This document shows positions 7,457 through 16,800 of a DNA stretch of 36,503 bases, piece after piece. How positions within the stretch are numbered: position 1 is the stretch's first letter; every line of letters starts with the position of its first letter. A program made the translations under genes and the position numbers. The notes under the pieces are model-generated. The model made no database searches. It saw only the letters and a list, made by a program, of their open reading frames with translations, and had not been told where the DNA came from. Source of the stretch: a virus; the IMG/VR virus record IMGVR_UViG_3300027837_000003, positions 1-36,503 of that record; one strand, written 5' to 3'.

Positions 7457-7767
7457 AACTAAGTCGCAAGCAAAGAGATTTTACAGCAGCCCTGACGAAG
7501 TTGTTGGTATGGGCTCACAAGCAAGGTTACGAGTTCAGCCTTGGTGACGCGTGGGCAAAAACTGGACATATCGACGGTAGCTATCATTACCAGAGACTAG
7601 CGATTGACTTGAACCTATTCATCGACGACAAGTACCAGACTACCACCAAAGCTCATCAACCTATCGGTGAAAAATGGGAGCAGCTTGGCGGCACTTGGGG
7701 TGGACGCTTCCGCAACAAGGATGGCAACCATTACAGCTGGGGCGAGTCGCGGGGAAAGTCAAAGTGA
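7453..7767 (+). CDS. Endolysin, M15-type zinc peptidase
   Basis: A 104-aa enzyme of the M15 (VanY/L-alanyl-D-glutamate peptidase-like) family that would cut peptide cross-bridges of host peptidoglycan. Zinc ligands are visible: H45 and D52 in GSYHYQRLAIDLNLF, and H93 in the late GNHYSW. D90 (KDGNH) is placed like the catalytic acid. GEKWEQLGGTWGGRF matches the conserved GxxWExLGGxWGG segment. There is no signal peptide, so release needs a holin. It is short, a single catalytic domain without a wall-binding domain, as usual for Gram-negative phages. It overlaps both neighbours (ATGA before, GTGA after). Confidence 0.85.
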   Translation: MKLSRKQRDFTAALTKLLVWAHKQGYEFSLGDAWAKTGHIDGSYHYQRLAIDLNLFIDDKYQTTTKAHQPIGEKWEQLGGTWGGRFRNKDGNHYSWGESRGKSK

Positions 7768-8339
7768 GTTCGCTTTGGGACATCGTCAAGACTGTTGGCG
7801 CGAACGTCATCAGTAATTCGGTCCCGGGTGGCGCTATCCTCCTTGCAGGGATCAACGCCTTGTTGCCTGAAGATAAGCAGCTGCCAGCAGACGCTACAGG
7901 CCAACAGGCCCAAGACGCTATAAGCGCACTGCCTCCCGAGCAGAGGGCAGCGGTCATGGAGAAGAAATTCGATGTGCAGCTGGCGCAGATAAACCAGAGT
8001 GGTGAGACCTTACGAACAATGCTGGTTCAGGACGCAGTCAACCCACAGTCAACCCGCCCGAAGATTGCCTACCAAGGCTTTCAAGTCGTCGCTGCCATAT
8101 CCCTGATCATCGTAGCCACGTGGGCTTACGCTGTCATCACAGAGAACGCTGATATGGTGGAGAAGATTCAGACAGGCTGGCCGTTTGTAGCAGCGATAGT
8201 CCTTCCCTTTGTGGGCTGGATCAATTCCTATTTTGGTAAGCTTGTAGTCGAGCAGCGGCAGAAACTCGATGCTGCTACGGGCCGAACAGCACCACACGGT
8301 ATAGCTGGGTTACTATCAGGATTGGTGGGTAAGAAATGA
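7764..8339 (+). CDS. Holin-like membrane protein (GTA 3TM holin type)
   Basis: A 191-aa protein starting at GTG 7764, chosen because GTGA overlaps the endolysin stop and GGGGAAAG lies upstream; the longer frame to 7674 lies inside the endolysin gene. A mildly hydrophobic N-terminal helix (about residues 20-33) and two clear transmembrane helices (about 106-125 and 140-157) surround a charged helical segment (50-90). This resembles the three-helix holin family of gene transfer agents and phages, with a glycine-rich C-terminus ending in lysines. It would form the inner-membrane lesion that frees the endolysin. A virion-associated membrane protein is a weaker alternative. Confidence 0.6.
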   Translation: MSSLWDIVKTVGANVISNSVPGGAILLAGINALLPEDKQLPADATGQQAQDAISALPPEQRAAVMEKKFDVQLAQINQSGETLRTMLVQDAVNPQSTRPKIAYQGFQVVAAISLIIVATWAYAVITENADMVEKIQTGWPFVAAIVLPFVGWINSYFGKLVVEQRQKLDAATGRTAPHGIAGLLSGLVGKK

Positions 8340-10174
8340 CAGGCGCACGCGTTAGAATCGAAGATTTCAAGGGACAAATACCCAAGCGCAGTGATCGCTT
8401 AATAGGTAACTCCCAAGGTCAGATTGCACGAAACATTCGGCTCACATCAGGCTCAATTGAAGGTATGCGTGATTGGGGATTGCTGTACAACTTCAACGAC
8501 CCATTCATCCAAAAAGCCTACCGCTTACCGGACCCACAGTCTGCCCAGCAAGAGCTTTGGGTAGGCTTTACTAGCCCTTTGGTCAACCTGTATCCGGGGC
8601 CACTACTGAACGATGTGTATGATCGTTACTATAAGTTTGGCGATGGTAGGCCGCAATACAACACGCTGGAGCGGCTACGCAATGGTGAGCCTTATTACTG
8701 GCTTGGCGTACCTTCGCCAGTGCTTCCCGGCACGCTCAGTGCTGCTGGTGGTACGGCACTGGACGAGGAACGGTTCTACGTCTATACGCTGGTGTCTGAA
8801 TTCCAAGAAGAAGGTCAGCCTTCAATACCTGTTTCTGCCATAGGCAAAGAAGATGGTGCATGGACTCTGGCTAACATGGACACCTCAGTGCCAAATCCGG
8901 ATGAGCAACCGATCCTATACAAAAATATTTATCGGACAGTAGCAGGGTTCACAACGGCAGAGTTCTTTTTTGTCGCGCAAATACCGATAGATAGTGCCTT
9001 TTACGTGGACTCAGCACCTTCAGATGAAATCGCCCGTAGCAGCATACTGGAGTCCACAGATTGGGCTCCACCACCTTTGGGCCTCGATAACGCTGTCGTC
9101 ATGCCCAATGGTTTCTTTCTGGCGTGGGAAGGTAGAAACATTCATTTCAGTGAAACTTACCGCCCCCATGCGTGGCCAGCAGCTTACGATTTGAGTACTC
9201 AGTATGATGTTATCGGCGCTGGTGTGTTTGGTCAGTCAGCGGGTATTGTAACTGCGGGTCATCCATATTTTGCAACAGGCACTAATCCGGAAAGTACGAC
9301 ACTCACAAAGCACAATAGTGCTGAGCCGGGACTATCACCATTGTCTATCGTATCACTTTCATATGGAGTGCTTTACGCCAGCCAAAATGGTTTATCTCTG
9401 CTCAACGAGAAAGGTGTTATACCGGCGACTCAGGACATCATCACGAAAGACGAATGGCTAAATCTTTATAGCCCCGGCACGTTAAAAGCAGCGCAGTATG
9501 AAGATCAATGGCTGGGCTTCTATACGGAAAACAAAGGCATTTCGATCAACCCGGGTGACGAGCAGGAATCATTTATCGAGTTTGATTCATTCAATCGCGT
9601 GGACATGATTCAGACTGATGAACGCACTGGTGAGGTATATGTCATTCGATCAGGGGCGATATATCTTTGGGATGATTCAAATCGTGACCGAGTGGCCTAC
9701 CAATGGAAGTCCAAAGAATTTTATTTTCAGAAGCCTTGTAACTTGGGTGCCGCAGTTATTGATATGTGCTCCATAGCTGATGTGATAAAAGATATTGAGG
9801 GCGTGACAATAGCGGCTCGCGAATATAATACTGAGCGCATAAAGACTAGACTCAACCCCATTGGGTCAAGTGCAATGGGTAGTTCCTACGTGCAGGATTT
9901 GCCAGCACCTTTCGATTTGGTGCCGCAGAACAGGCTTGCTATAGGCGGGTCACCATTGATCGATCTCGCGCAGATATTCAAGAGAAATGCTGATGTAACT
10001 TTCACAGTCTGGGCCGATGATAGGATCGTGTATTCACAACAGGTCAGAGATAAGAAAATGATTAAGCTACCTGCTGGGTTTAAGAACGATATCTGGACCT
10101 TTGAAGTAAGGGGTCGGCGTAGAATTTATTCAATAACAGTTGCCGAAACAGGCAAAGGATTAGCTGATGTCTAG
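8336..10174 (+). CDS. Large phage tail/virion structural protein
   Basis: A 612-aa beta-rich protein. The N-terminal RIEDFKGQIPKRSDRLIGNSQGQIARNIRLTSGSIEG matches a phage family recognised by R..dF.G..P..s.rlL....A..A.N..L..G.l.P, which is widely found in podovirus and siphovirus structural modules. It may be a tail tube or nozzle protein, analogous in place to the large tail tubular proteins of T7-like phages. There is no signal peptide or membrane segment. The middle region has regular aromatic strands (e.g. SLSYGVLYASQNGLSLLNEKG), which could form a propeller. It overlaps the holin-like gene by ATGA and the next gene by eight bases. Confidence 0.65.
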   Translation: MTGARVRIEDFKGQIPKRSDRLIGNSQGQIARNIRLTSGSIEGMRDWGLLYNFNDPFIQKAYRLPDPQSAQQELWVGFTSPLVNLYPGPLLNDVYDRYYKFGDGRPQYNTLERLRNGEPYYWLGVPSPVLPGTLSAAGGTALDEERFYVYTLVSEFQEEGQPSIPVSAIGKEDGAWTLANMDTSVPNPDEQPILYKNIYRTVAGFTTAEFFFVAQIPIDSAFYVDSAPSDEIARSSILESTDWAPPPLGLDNAVVMPNGFFLAWEGRNIHFSETYRPHAWPAAYDLSTQYDVIGAGVFGQSAGIVTAGHPYFATGTNPESTTLTKHNSAEPGLSPLSIVSLSYGVLYASQNGLSLLNEKGVIPATQDIITKDEWLNLYSPGTLKAAQYEDQWLGFYTENKGISINPGDEQESFIEFDSFNRVDMIQTDERTGEVYVIRSGAIYLWDDSNRDRVAYQWKSKEFYFQKPCNLGAAVIDMCSIADVIKDIEGVTIAAREYNTERIKTRLNPIGSSAMGSSYVQDLPAPFDLVPQNRLAIGGSPLIDLAQIFKRNADVTFTVWADDRIVYSQQVRDKKMIKLPAGFKNDIWTFEVRGRRRIYSITVAETGKGLADV

Positions 10175-10439
10175 TGTACCTATTCTAAGAGGTATATTTG
10201 GTAAGCGGAGGTGGCCGGGGATACCCCAGCCAGAGTCTTCGGTCGAGTCTATCAATTCCTCAGTGCTTGCGTTAAGTGAACGATCACGCGTGCAGGGTAG
10301 GGAGAAGGGAGACATACTGGATAGTTATAGCACCGTACAGGACCTAATCAATATCGGTGTTGTTGATGTCTCAGGAAGAACACTAGAGCAGCGAGTTGCT
10401 GATCTTGAAAGGCGGTTACGCATGGCGGGAATCCCCTAA
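10167..10439 (+). CDS. Small coiled-coil phage protein
   Basis: A 90-aa protein with a basic, proline-containing N-terminus (GKRRWPGIPQPESS), a central serine/charge-rich part and a C-terminal helix DVSGRTLEQRVADLERRLRMAG with heptad spacing, suggesting a coiled coil. No family is recognised. The ATG lies inside the end of the large tail protein gene and its TAA overlaps the next ATG (TAATG). It is probably a minor virion or assembly protein; this is inferred from position. Confidence 0.6.
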   Translation: MSSVPILRGIFGKRRWPGIPQPESSVESINSSVLALSERSRVQGREKGDILDSYSTVQDLINIGVVDVSGRTLEQRVADLERRLRMAGIP

Positions 10440-10876
10440 TGCTTATTGTCGAACCCCAAGGTGTTATCAAGCACTGGCTCTGCGATCAAATAGGGTACAT
10501 CCCTACGGCAGAGTTCATTTGTATTGGGCAGTTCGATGAAAAGAAACAAGATTTAATTGGGGCCATTGGGTATGACGGATGGTCCAAGAATATGGTGGAA
10601 ATGCACAGCGCCGGGGTCCCGGGCAGCTACTGGCTGACTAAGGAGTTTCTGTTCAAATGCTTCCACTTCCCTTTTATTGTACATGGTCGTGAGATCGTGA
10701 CATCAAGGGTATCTACAGGCAATCCTGTAGCTGTGAAAATGAATTTACAGGCGGGGTTTACCGAGCAGTGTCGAATAAAAGGCGGTGCTGATGACGGGGA
10801 TTTGATAATATTTACCATGTATCGGGCCGAATGTAAGTGGCTTCGCATGGGAAAACTGTACAAAGAGGCAGCGTAA
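10439..10876 (+). CDS. GNAT-family acetyltransferase-like protein
   Basis: A 145-aa protein with the outline of phage GNAT N-acetyltransferases. The early strand EFICIGQFDEKKQDLIGAIGYDGW is followed by a helix and strand region, then SRVSTGNPVAVKMNLQAGFTEQCRIK, in which N..A.k.n.qaGFte matches the end of the GNAT fold that binds acetyl-CoA. The ending IIFTMYRAECKWL is typical of phage members. The classical R/QxxGxG/A loop is not obvious. Such genes often lie next to internal-virion genes in short-tailed phages. The substrate is unknown. It shares TAATG overlaps on both sides. Confidence 0.65.
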   Translation: MLIVEPQGVIKHWLCDQIGYIPTAEFICIGQFDEKKQDLIGAIGYDGWSKNMVEMHSAGVPGSYWLTKEFLFKCFHFPFIVHGREIVTSRVSTGNPVAVKMNLQAGFTEQCRIKGGADDGDLIIFTMYRAECKWLRMGKLYKEAA

Positions 10877-12303
10877 TGGGAAAGAAATCCACACCTTCGG
10901 GCACTAGCGATGCACTAAAAGGCTTTGACGAGATTGGTGAAATCTCGAAGGCCCAGCTTGAATCGCAGTATGGGATGGCCGATGAGCGTCAACAATATGA
11001 CCAAGAACAATGGCGGCAAAACAGGGACCGGCTTTCTGGTATTGATGACTCAATGCTGGGTTACTCGGAGGACTCAATACGCCGCGCTGGTGAGGATCGA
11101 GCTAGGTACGAGGAACTTTACCAACCCATTGAGGAACAGTATCTTGATAAGGTTAAGAATTTTGACACAGCGGAAAGACGGACTTCCGAAGCCGCCGCCG
11201 CACAGACGGAAGTTGCCGCACAATCCGAAGCTGCACGCCAGAGTGCCCTTCGCCGGTTAGAGTCGTATGGCGTTGACCCCTCTCAGACAAGGAATGCAGC
11301 CCTTGATGTAGGTGTTCGCATGGAGGAAGCAAAAGCTAAAGCTGGTGCTGCCACTGATGCACGCCGAAGTGTAGAGCAGACAGGCATGGCGCTTGAGCAA
11401 GGGACCATAGATCAAGGTCGCGGTCTTGATGCGATGGGGAAAAGTAACTTTGCAGCTGGAGCTAGTGCTATCCCCACGTATGGGCAAGACGCTGGCGATA
11501 TGTATGGGCAAGGTAACGCCGCGTTAGATGCGTGGGGCAGCGCCATAGGCTCCAAAGCTGAGACTTCAGCAGCGAATCAGTCTAACAAAAACCAAGCGGG
11601 TGGTGATATGTTGGGTTCTGCCGCAATGATCGGTGCCGCAGCTATTCCATTTATGGCTGAAGGTGGCGAGATTGAAGGCCCGGGTGGTCCGACTGATGAC
11701 GCTATTGATGCCAAGCTATCTGACGGTGAATTCGTGATTCCAGCTGATGTTGTTAAGCGCAAAGGAACAGAGTTTTTCGACAAGATGATCGTGAAAGTGC
11801 AGCAAGAACTTGCTGAGCGTGAGCAAACTGCACAGGTTACCGACGAAGCTTTAGGTATACCACCTCCTGAGGCCGTAGCACCAGATATGGGCATGTATAA
11901 AGGTGGCGAAGTAATGGGTTTTGCTCAAGGCGGTTGGGTAGATATTGAGCAACCTGCTAAGCGTTCAGGTATGCTTAAAGGAGCGGCAAGTATCGCCAGC
12001 GGTCTTGACAAGCTTCGTGCTAACCAAGTAGAAGCGGAGCCGGTTGTAACACCAGTCGTGACAGCACCAGCACCAGCACCAGCGATGAGGGCTCGCCCTA
12101 ACGCGCGGTATATTCCTACACCCGTATATGATGGTCCAAGTTTCGCAGCTGGTGGTGAGGTCTCAGCCATACCAACTAATCCAGATATCAGGGCTGGCTA
12201 CCAAATGACCAGAGACCCGAGTGCTCACGCTTATGCAGGACCAGAAACTAAGTGGCCAGCGGATAAATACCCGCCGCCACCTAATGCAGTAGGAGCAAAT
12301 TGA
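10876..12303 (+). CDS. Internal virion/ejection-type protein
   Basis: A 475-aa protein from ATG 10876 (TAATG overlap with the GNAT gene). Residues 1-180 are charged and helical with long coiled-coil stretches (YEELYQPIEEQYLDKVKNF, then alanine/glutamate-rich helices). A hydrophobic, alanine-rich segment at about residues 245-270 precedes a motif common in phage internal or tape-like proteins: GGEIEGPGGPTDDAIDAKLSDGEFVIPADVV. Similar GGxV boxes recur (YKGGEVMGFAQGGWV; FAAGGEVSAIP). The C-terminus has a proline/alanine linker (APAPAPA). It is probably packed in the capsid and ejected, like other helical proteins in this cluster. No enzymatic motif seen. Confidence 0.6.
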   Translation: MGKKSTPSGTSDALKGFDEIGEISKAQLESQYGMADERQQYDQEQWRQNRDRLSGIDDSMLGYSEDSIRRAGEDRARYEELYQPIEEQYLDKVKNFDTAERRTSEAAAAQTEVAAQSEAARQSALRRLESYGVDPSQTRNAALDVGVRMEEAKAKAGAATDARRSVEQTGMALEQGTIDQGRGLDAMGKSNFAAGASAIPTYGQDAGDMYGQGNAALDAWGSAIGSKAETSAANQSNKNQAGGDMLGSAAMIGAAAIPFMAEGGEIEGPGGPTDDAIDAKLSDGEFVIPADVVKRKGTEFFDKMIVKVQQELAEREQTAQVTDEALGIPPPEAVAPDMGMYKGGEVMGFAQGGWVDIEQPAKRSGMLKGAASIASGLDKLRANQVEAEPVVTPVVTAPAPAPAMRARPNARYIPTPVYDGPSFAAGGEVSAIPTNPDIRAGYQMTRDPSAHAYAGPETKWPADKYPPPPNAVGAN

Positions 12304-12304
12304 A

Positions 12305-13855
12305 ATGGCTAAATGGGTAAGTGCTGATGCACTGAGAGTCCAAGATTTAGGGCTCACTAATGCTGTCAATCAGGGCATTGCAGGGTACAGATTCGGGCAA
12401 GAGCAAAAAGGCATTCGAGACCAAGAAGAACTTGGTTCTATGATGGCAGCTATTCCTGAAGCTGAGCAGACAACACAAATGGTTGCTTCAGAGCAAAGCA
12501 ACATGCTCGCAGACCAGACTGCTGACTTTGCTGATGAGCCGGTAATAGCAAACCCCCACCAAGTAACTGCTATTCCTGAATCTGAGGCTGCGGTGCAGCA
12601 AATGGGCAAGCGGAAGAAAACCACTACCAGTAAAGATTGGAAGTCTTGGGAAGAAGGTATTCGAAAAAAAGCCGGGGCTATGGGACCCAAAGCACTTGCA
12701 GATGCTAACGCTCACATATCCACCACAAAGCAGGGTTCGTTGCGTGAGAACGCAGCTACTGCTATGGCAGCTATGAGGGCGGGTGACCTCAGGACCGCTA
12801 AGGATGCCCTACAGGAAGCGTACACTAGCTTCCCTGATGGTAACCGTGCGGAGATTGAAGAAGTTGGCGGGAAACTCGTTGCAAATATCTACAACGAGGA
12901 TACTGGGCAACTCGTAGAAAGTAAGCCTATTGGCCCACAAGATATGGCTGACATCGTCAGGATATCTGAGGACCCTGTCGCATACGCTGACGCTGTTCGT
13001 CAAGCGGAACTCGACGCAGTCGCAGTCGCAGAAGATCGTACCCGTTTTGATATCACTGAAGGTCGCCTATCAACACAAGTCAGTAACGATATGACCCTTG
13101 GTGAGCGCCGGTTGAAGATGCAGGAAGGCCAAGCGGCTATTGACGCGGTCAGGTCTGGCGTACAGAACGAGGAATCTCGTCAGAAGATGGCGCAAATCGT
13201 AAGCAACATGGAGGAACTGGTTAAAGCTTCAAAGCGTGCTGACGATATGACTGAAGCGGATATTAACAAGGCTGAGTCTTCTATTGAGAAAACAAAAGCG
13301 GATATGGAAATCGACGCTGCTAAGCTGAAACTCGAGCAGATTGCCTATATTGGTGATGGTGCTAGCCGTAATCTGAAGCGGCAAAAAATCGACGCTGAAA
13401 TTAAGGAGCTTGAAGCTAAAGCCGCATACTACGCAGGTGGTGGTACTAAGGCAGCTGGCAAGACCTATTTTGCCAAGCGTAACGATTTGTTGCAGAGGAT
13501 GAACACTGCTGCTAAGAGTATGGAGGCTGCAGATGAAGCTATGGCTTCAGAAAACAAACGCGCAGAGTTTGCTAAGAGTAAGGGTAAGCCATACACAATC
13601 AACCCAACTGTTGAAAAAGCTTACCAGCGTGAGCAAGAGCGATACAAACTTATCACTGATATGTGGACTAGCCTTGAACAGCAATATGAACCAAAGGATG
13701 GACCAGAAGTTGTATCACCAGCTTCAGCGATACCAGCCCCGGGCACCCCAGCTGCTACCCCATCGACTGCTGGTCCTGCAATCGGAGCAACAGCGACCAA
13801 CCCGACCACGGGGGAAGTAGTAGAGTGGGATGGTACTAACTGGATTCCCATGTAA
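12305..13855 (+). CDS. Internal virion protein, long helical
   Basis: A 516-aa, almost wholly helical, charged protein, with coiled-coil runs at about residues 230-400 (SNMEELVKASKRADDMTEAD; IEKTKADMEIDAAKLKLEQ). The C-terminus has a proline/alanine/threonine linker followed by TNPTTGEVVEWDGTNWIPM, an end commonly seen on phage ejection proteins. A TAGGAG sequence lies before the ATG at 12305, and its TAA shares TAATG with the next gene. With the preceding 475-aa protein and the following 2645-aa protein it makes a three-gene set in the place where short-tailed phages keep the proteins ejected ahead of their DNA. Function otherwise unknown. Confidence 0.6.
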   Translation: MAKWVSADALRVQDLGLTNAVNQGIAGYRFGQEQKGIRDQEELGSMMAAIPEAEQTTQMVASEQSNMLADQTADFADEPVIANPHQVTAIPESEAAVQQMGKRKKTTTSKDWKSWEEGIRKKAGAMGPKALADANAHISTTKQGSLRENAATAMAAMRAGDLRTAKDALQEAYTSFPDGNRAEIEEVGGKLVANIYNEDTGQLVESKPIGPQDMADIVRISEDPVAYADAVRQAELDAVAVAEDRTRFDITEGRLSTQVSNDMTLGERRLKMQEGQAAIDAVRSGVQNEESRQKMAQIVSNMEELVKASKRADDMTEADINKAESSIEKTKADMEIDAAKLKLEQIAYIGDGASRNLKRQKIDAEIKELEAKAAYYAGGGTKAAGKTYFAKRNDLLQRMNTAAKSMEAADEAMASENKRAEFAKSKGKPYTINPTVEKAYQREQERYKLITDMWTSLEQQYEPKDGPEVVSPASAIPAPGTPAATPSTAGPAIGATATNPTTGEVVEWDGTNWIPM

Positions 13856-16800
13856 TGGCGGCTCAACTTCCAGCCGGTTTCGTACTCGATGAGAGCGAGG
13901 AACAAACTGCGGGTGCGCTTCCCCCGGGTTTTCAGCTGGATGCCCCTAAACCACCACCTTTATTAGCTAGGGATGAGTCCGTAACATCAGGTATCCCTGA
14001 GAAGACCACTTCTGAAAATATTGGTACTTTGGTTGATAAAGGCAATATCAGAAACGCACAGGCAGTTGGCGGCTTGGCGATGGCCGCTGCAGACGCTGGT
14101 ACTGGTGAGTACGACTGGTCACTGATGGGTGACGAAACCCACTATCCAGTTTGGTCAGTACAAGGTGCGCTTGATCTTGTTGGTGACGTTACCAAAAAAA
14201 TTGGTGGTGACATCGTAGGACTAGGTGTCGATGCTGCGGATATGGTTATCGATGGTGATGTTCGCGCTTCATTGCAAGAGACTGGCAAGCTGTTGCAGGA
14301 AGGCGGCAACTTAATGCTGAACGACCCTAAAAACCAGATCGACGCAGAGGGGTTTGAAGGGTATCTATACGAAGTTGGTGAAGGCTTGTATGGTATGGCT
14401 GGCCCACTGGCGGTGGGTGCGCTCACTGGTGGTGTTGGTATGTTCGGCGCACTCGCCGCGCAAGTAGGTGGTGCCAAATATGGCGAAGTGATGGAGAAGA
14501 CCGGCGGCGATCACGTTAAAGCATCAAATGCTGCCTTATTTGCAGTCGCTGCTGAAGCACTTCCTGAAATGATCCCAATGAATGCTGCCCTTAGAAAGGG
14601 TGGTGGTGGCGAAGCATTTTCACGCATCATTGAAACCACGTTAGGTGAAGGTGCACAAGAGTGGCTGACCAGTATTCTTGAGCAGACTTACGATGCTAAT
14701 CAGCTAGAAAATATGTCGCTAAAGGACGCTATTCTTGGTGTCGATTTATCTGAGGCTAATCACTCATTTCTTGTTGGCTTGGGTGTCGGTACTGGCTTGG
14801 GTACTCCCGGTGCTATCGCGGACCTCGCTGCTGAAAAAGAAGCAATCGCTAGTGGAATAGATAAGACAAAAGCTACTTTCAGCGACATGGCTGATAAGAT
14901 TCTTGAAGGGACTGGTCTTGGTAAAAAGCCAGAGCCTGAAAACTATGTTGATGACTTCTCAGCACCAGCTGAGCAAGACAGTGTCGATATGGACTTGGAC
15001 CTCAACGAGTATGTCGTAGCAGACATGAAAGCTGCTGACGAGGCCGCAGCATTAGTCCCTGACGGGGCTGTTGTGCCTGAGGCTCCAGAGACCATTGAGC
15101 GCCAACTTGAAGTCATGCGCGACCCAGCGGCAGAGCGCAAGGCAGTATATCTGCCTGAGGGGCAAGCAGTACCCGATCTTCCTGAAGGTGAAAGAGCTAT
15201 GGCTCTTGGCGATGGAAGCACCTTAGTGTTTCCTGAATCTGCTGAAAGCATACAGATAGTAACTGACCTGTACGAGGCCATACAGAATGGCGATGAAGCA
15301 GCTAAACAAGCAGTTATCGCTAGTGCCACTGGTATTGGTGGTCAGGGTAAGACTCCCGGCGCTCCCGCAGTTGTAGTAACGGACCCTGATGGTACGGTCG
15401 TACAGTCAGCGGTCGCTGATCCTGCTGGTGAGGTCTTGGCAGCTGCTGAAGCCGTAGCCGCACCCCGTGGTGCTGAGGTCTCAGTAGAAGACCCACAGGC
15501 TGTTGTTGCTGACCGGGGAATACCTACTGATTTAGAAGCCGGTTTAGAAACTGCGCCTGTGACAGATTTAGAGGCCGGTTTGGAAACTGCGCCTGTGACA
15601 GATTTGGAAGCTGGCCTCAATGAAACACTTGAGTATGGCCAGCCGCAGACTCTTGGTACACAACAAGCTATTGATGCTGTTCAGTTAGGTCTTACAAACC
15701 ATCAAGCGGCTATTGATGCGTATGCTGGCGAGCCCGGGCGTAAGCCTAGAGGCAATGAAGAACAGCTCATGGCTGCGGATTCAGTGTGGGTGACCATGGC
15801 GAATAACGTGATACCTCAGCTTGAACAGGAAGGCTATGACGTTACTCAGCTAAAAGCGATATTGCAAAAAGCGGCAGGGAATAAACCAGCCACTATGGGC
15901 ACCGCTAAAATGCGCGGTAATGCGCCTATCGCTGGCCGAAGGAGTAACCCGGGTGGTAGGGGTCGTCGGTCACCTACTGGTGGGTGGGGTCCTGTACTGG
16001 ATACGTTCTACAAGGGCATGAGTGCGGAAGTTAATCGCTTAATAAATGAAGGTCCTACCGGCATACCGAAAGTAGTCGCACCGCTAGCCAAGAAAGCAGC
16101 AGCAGTTACTAAGGCTCGTCGCGCGAAAGCTGCACCTGTTGCTGAGCCCGTAACACCTATTGCTGAGCCCGTAACACCTGTTGCTGAGCCCGTAACACCT
16201 ACCCCTGAGTATGAAGGTGTTGCTGAGGAAGCTTCAGCTGAGCCAGTCACTGAAGAAGAAAAGGAAATTCTCGATACTGAGGCTAAGCTCACAACAGAAG
16301 AAGCAGAGGCCCGTGGGACGGACGTAGCAGGTAAAGGGGTAGCTGATATAGAAGTCAGTAAAAAATACGCAAAAAGCCAACGTAGCAGCCCTGAGGAAGA
16401 AGCGGCCATCCTTGCTGAGCGTGCGGAAAAAGAAGAAAAAAATATCAGTGATAAGTTGATCGCTAAGCAACGTAAAAAAGTAGAGTCGGAAGCTGCCGCT
16501 GCCAAGCAAGCGGAGGAAATTACCGCTGCCGCTGAAGCCGCTGCAAAAGCCAAGCCAGTCATCAAAGTAAAAAAGAAGCCTCGCAAACGAGCAGAGACCG
16601 CCGATGCTAAGAAGGCCAGACTAACGGCCAAGATGGAAGCTGAATCAAAAGCATTCGCAGCTGAAATGAAAGGTGGCGGTCGCCGCAAAAAGGCCCCTGC
16701 CCCAATGGGTAAAGAAAGCTTAGGCATAACCACGCCAGCTGCTGAAGCTAAGCCTACAACATGGGTCGAGGAACAAGCGACAAGGCGCATACCAGATACA

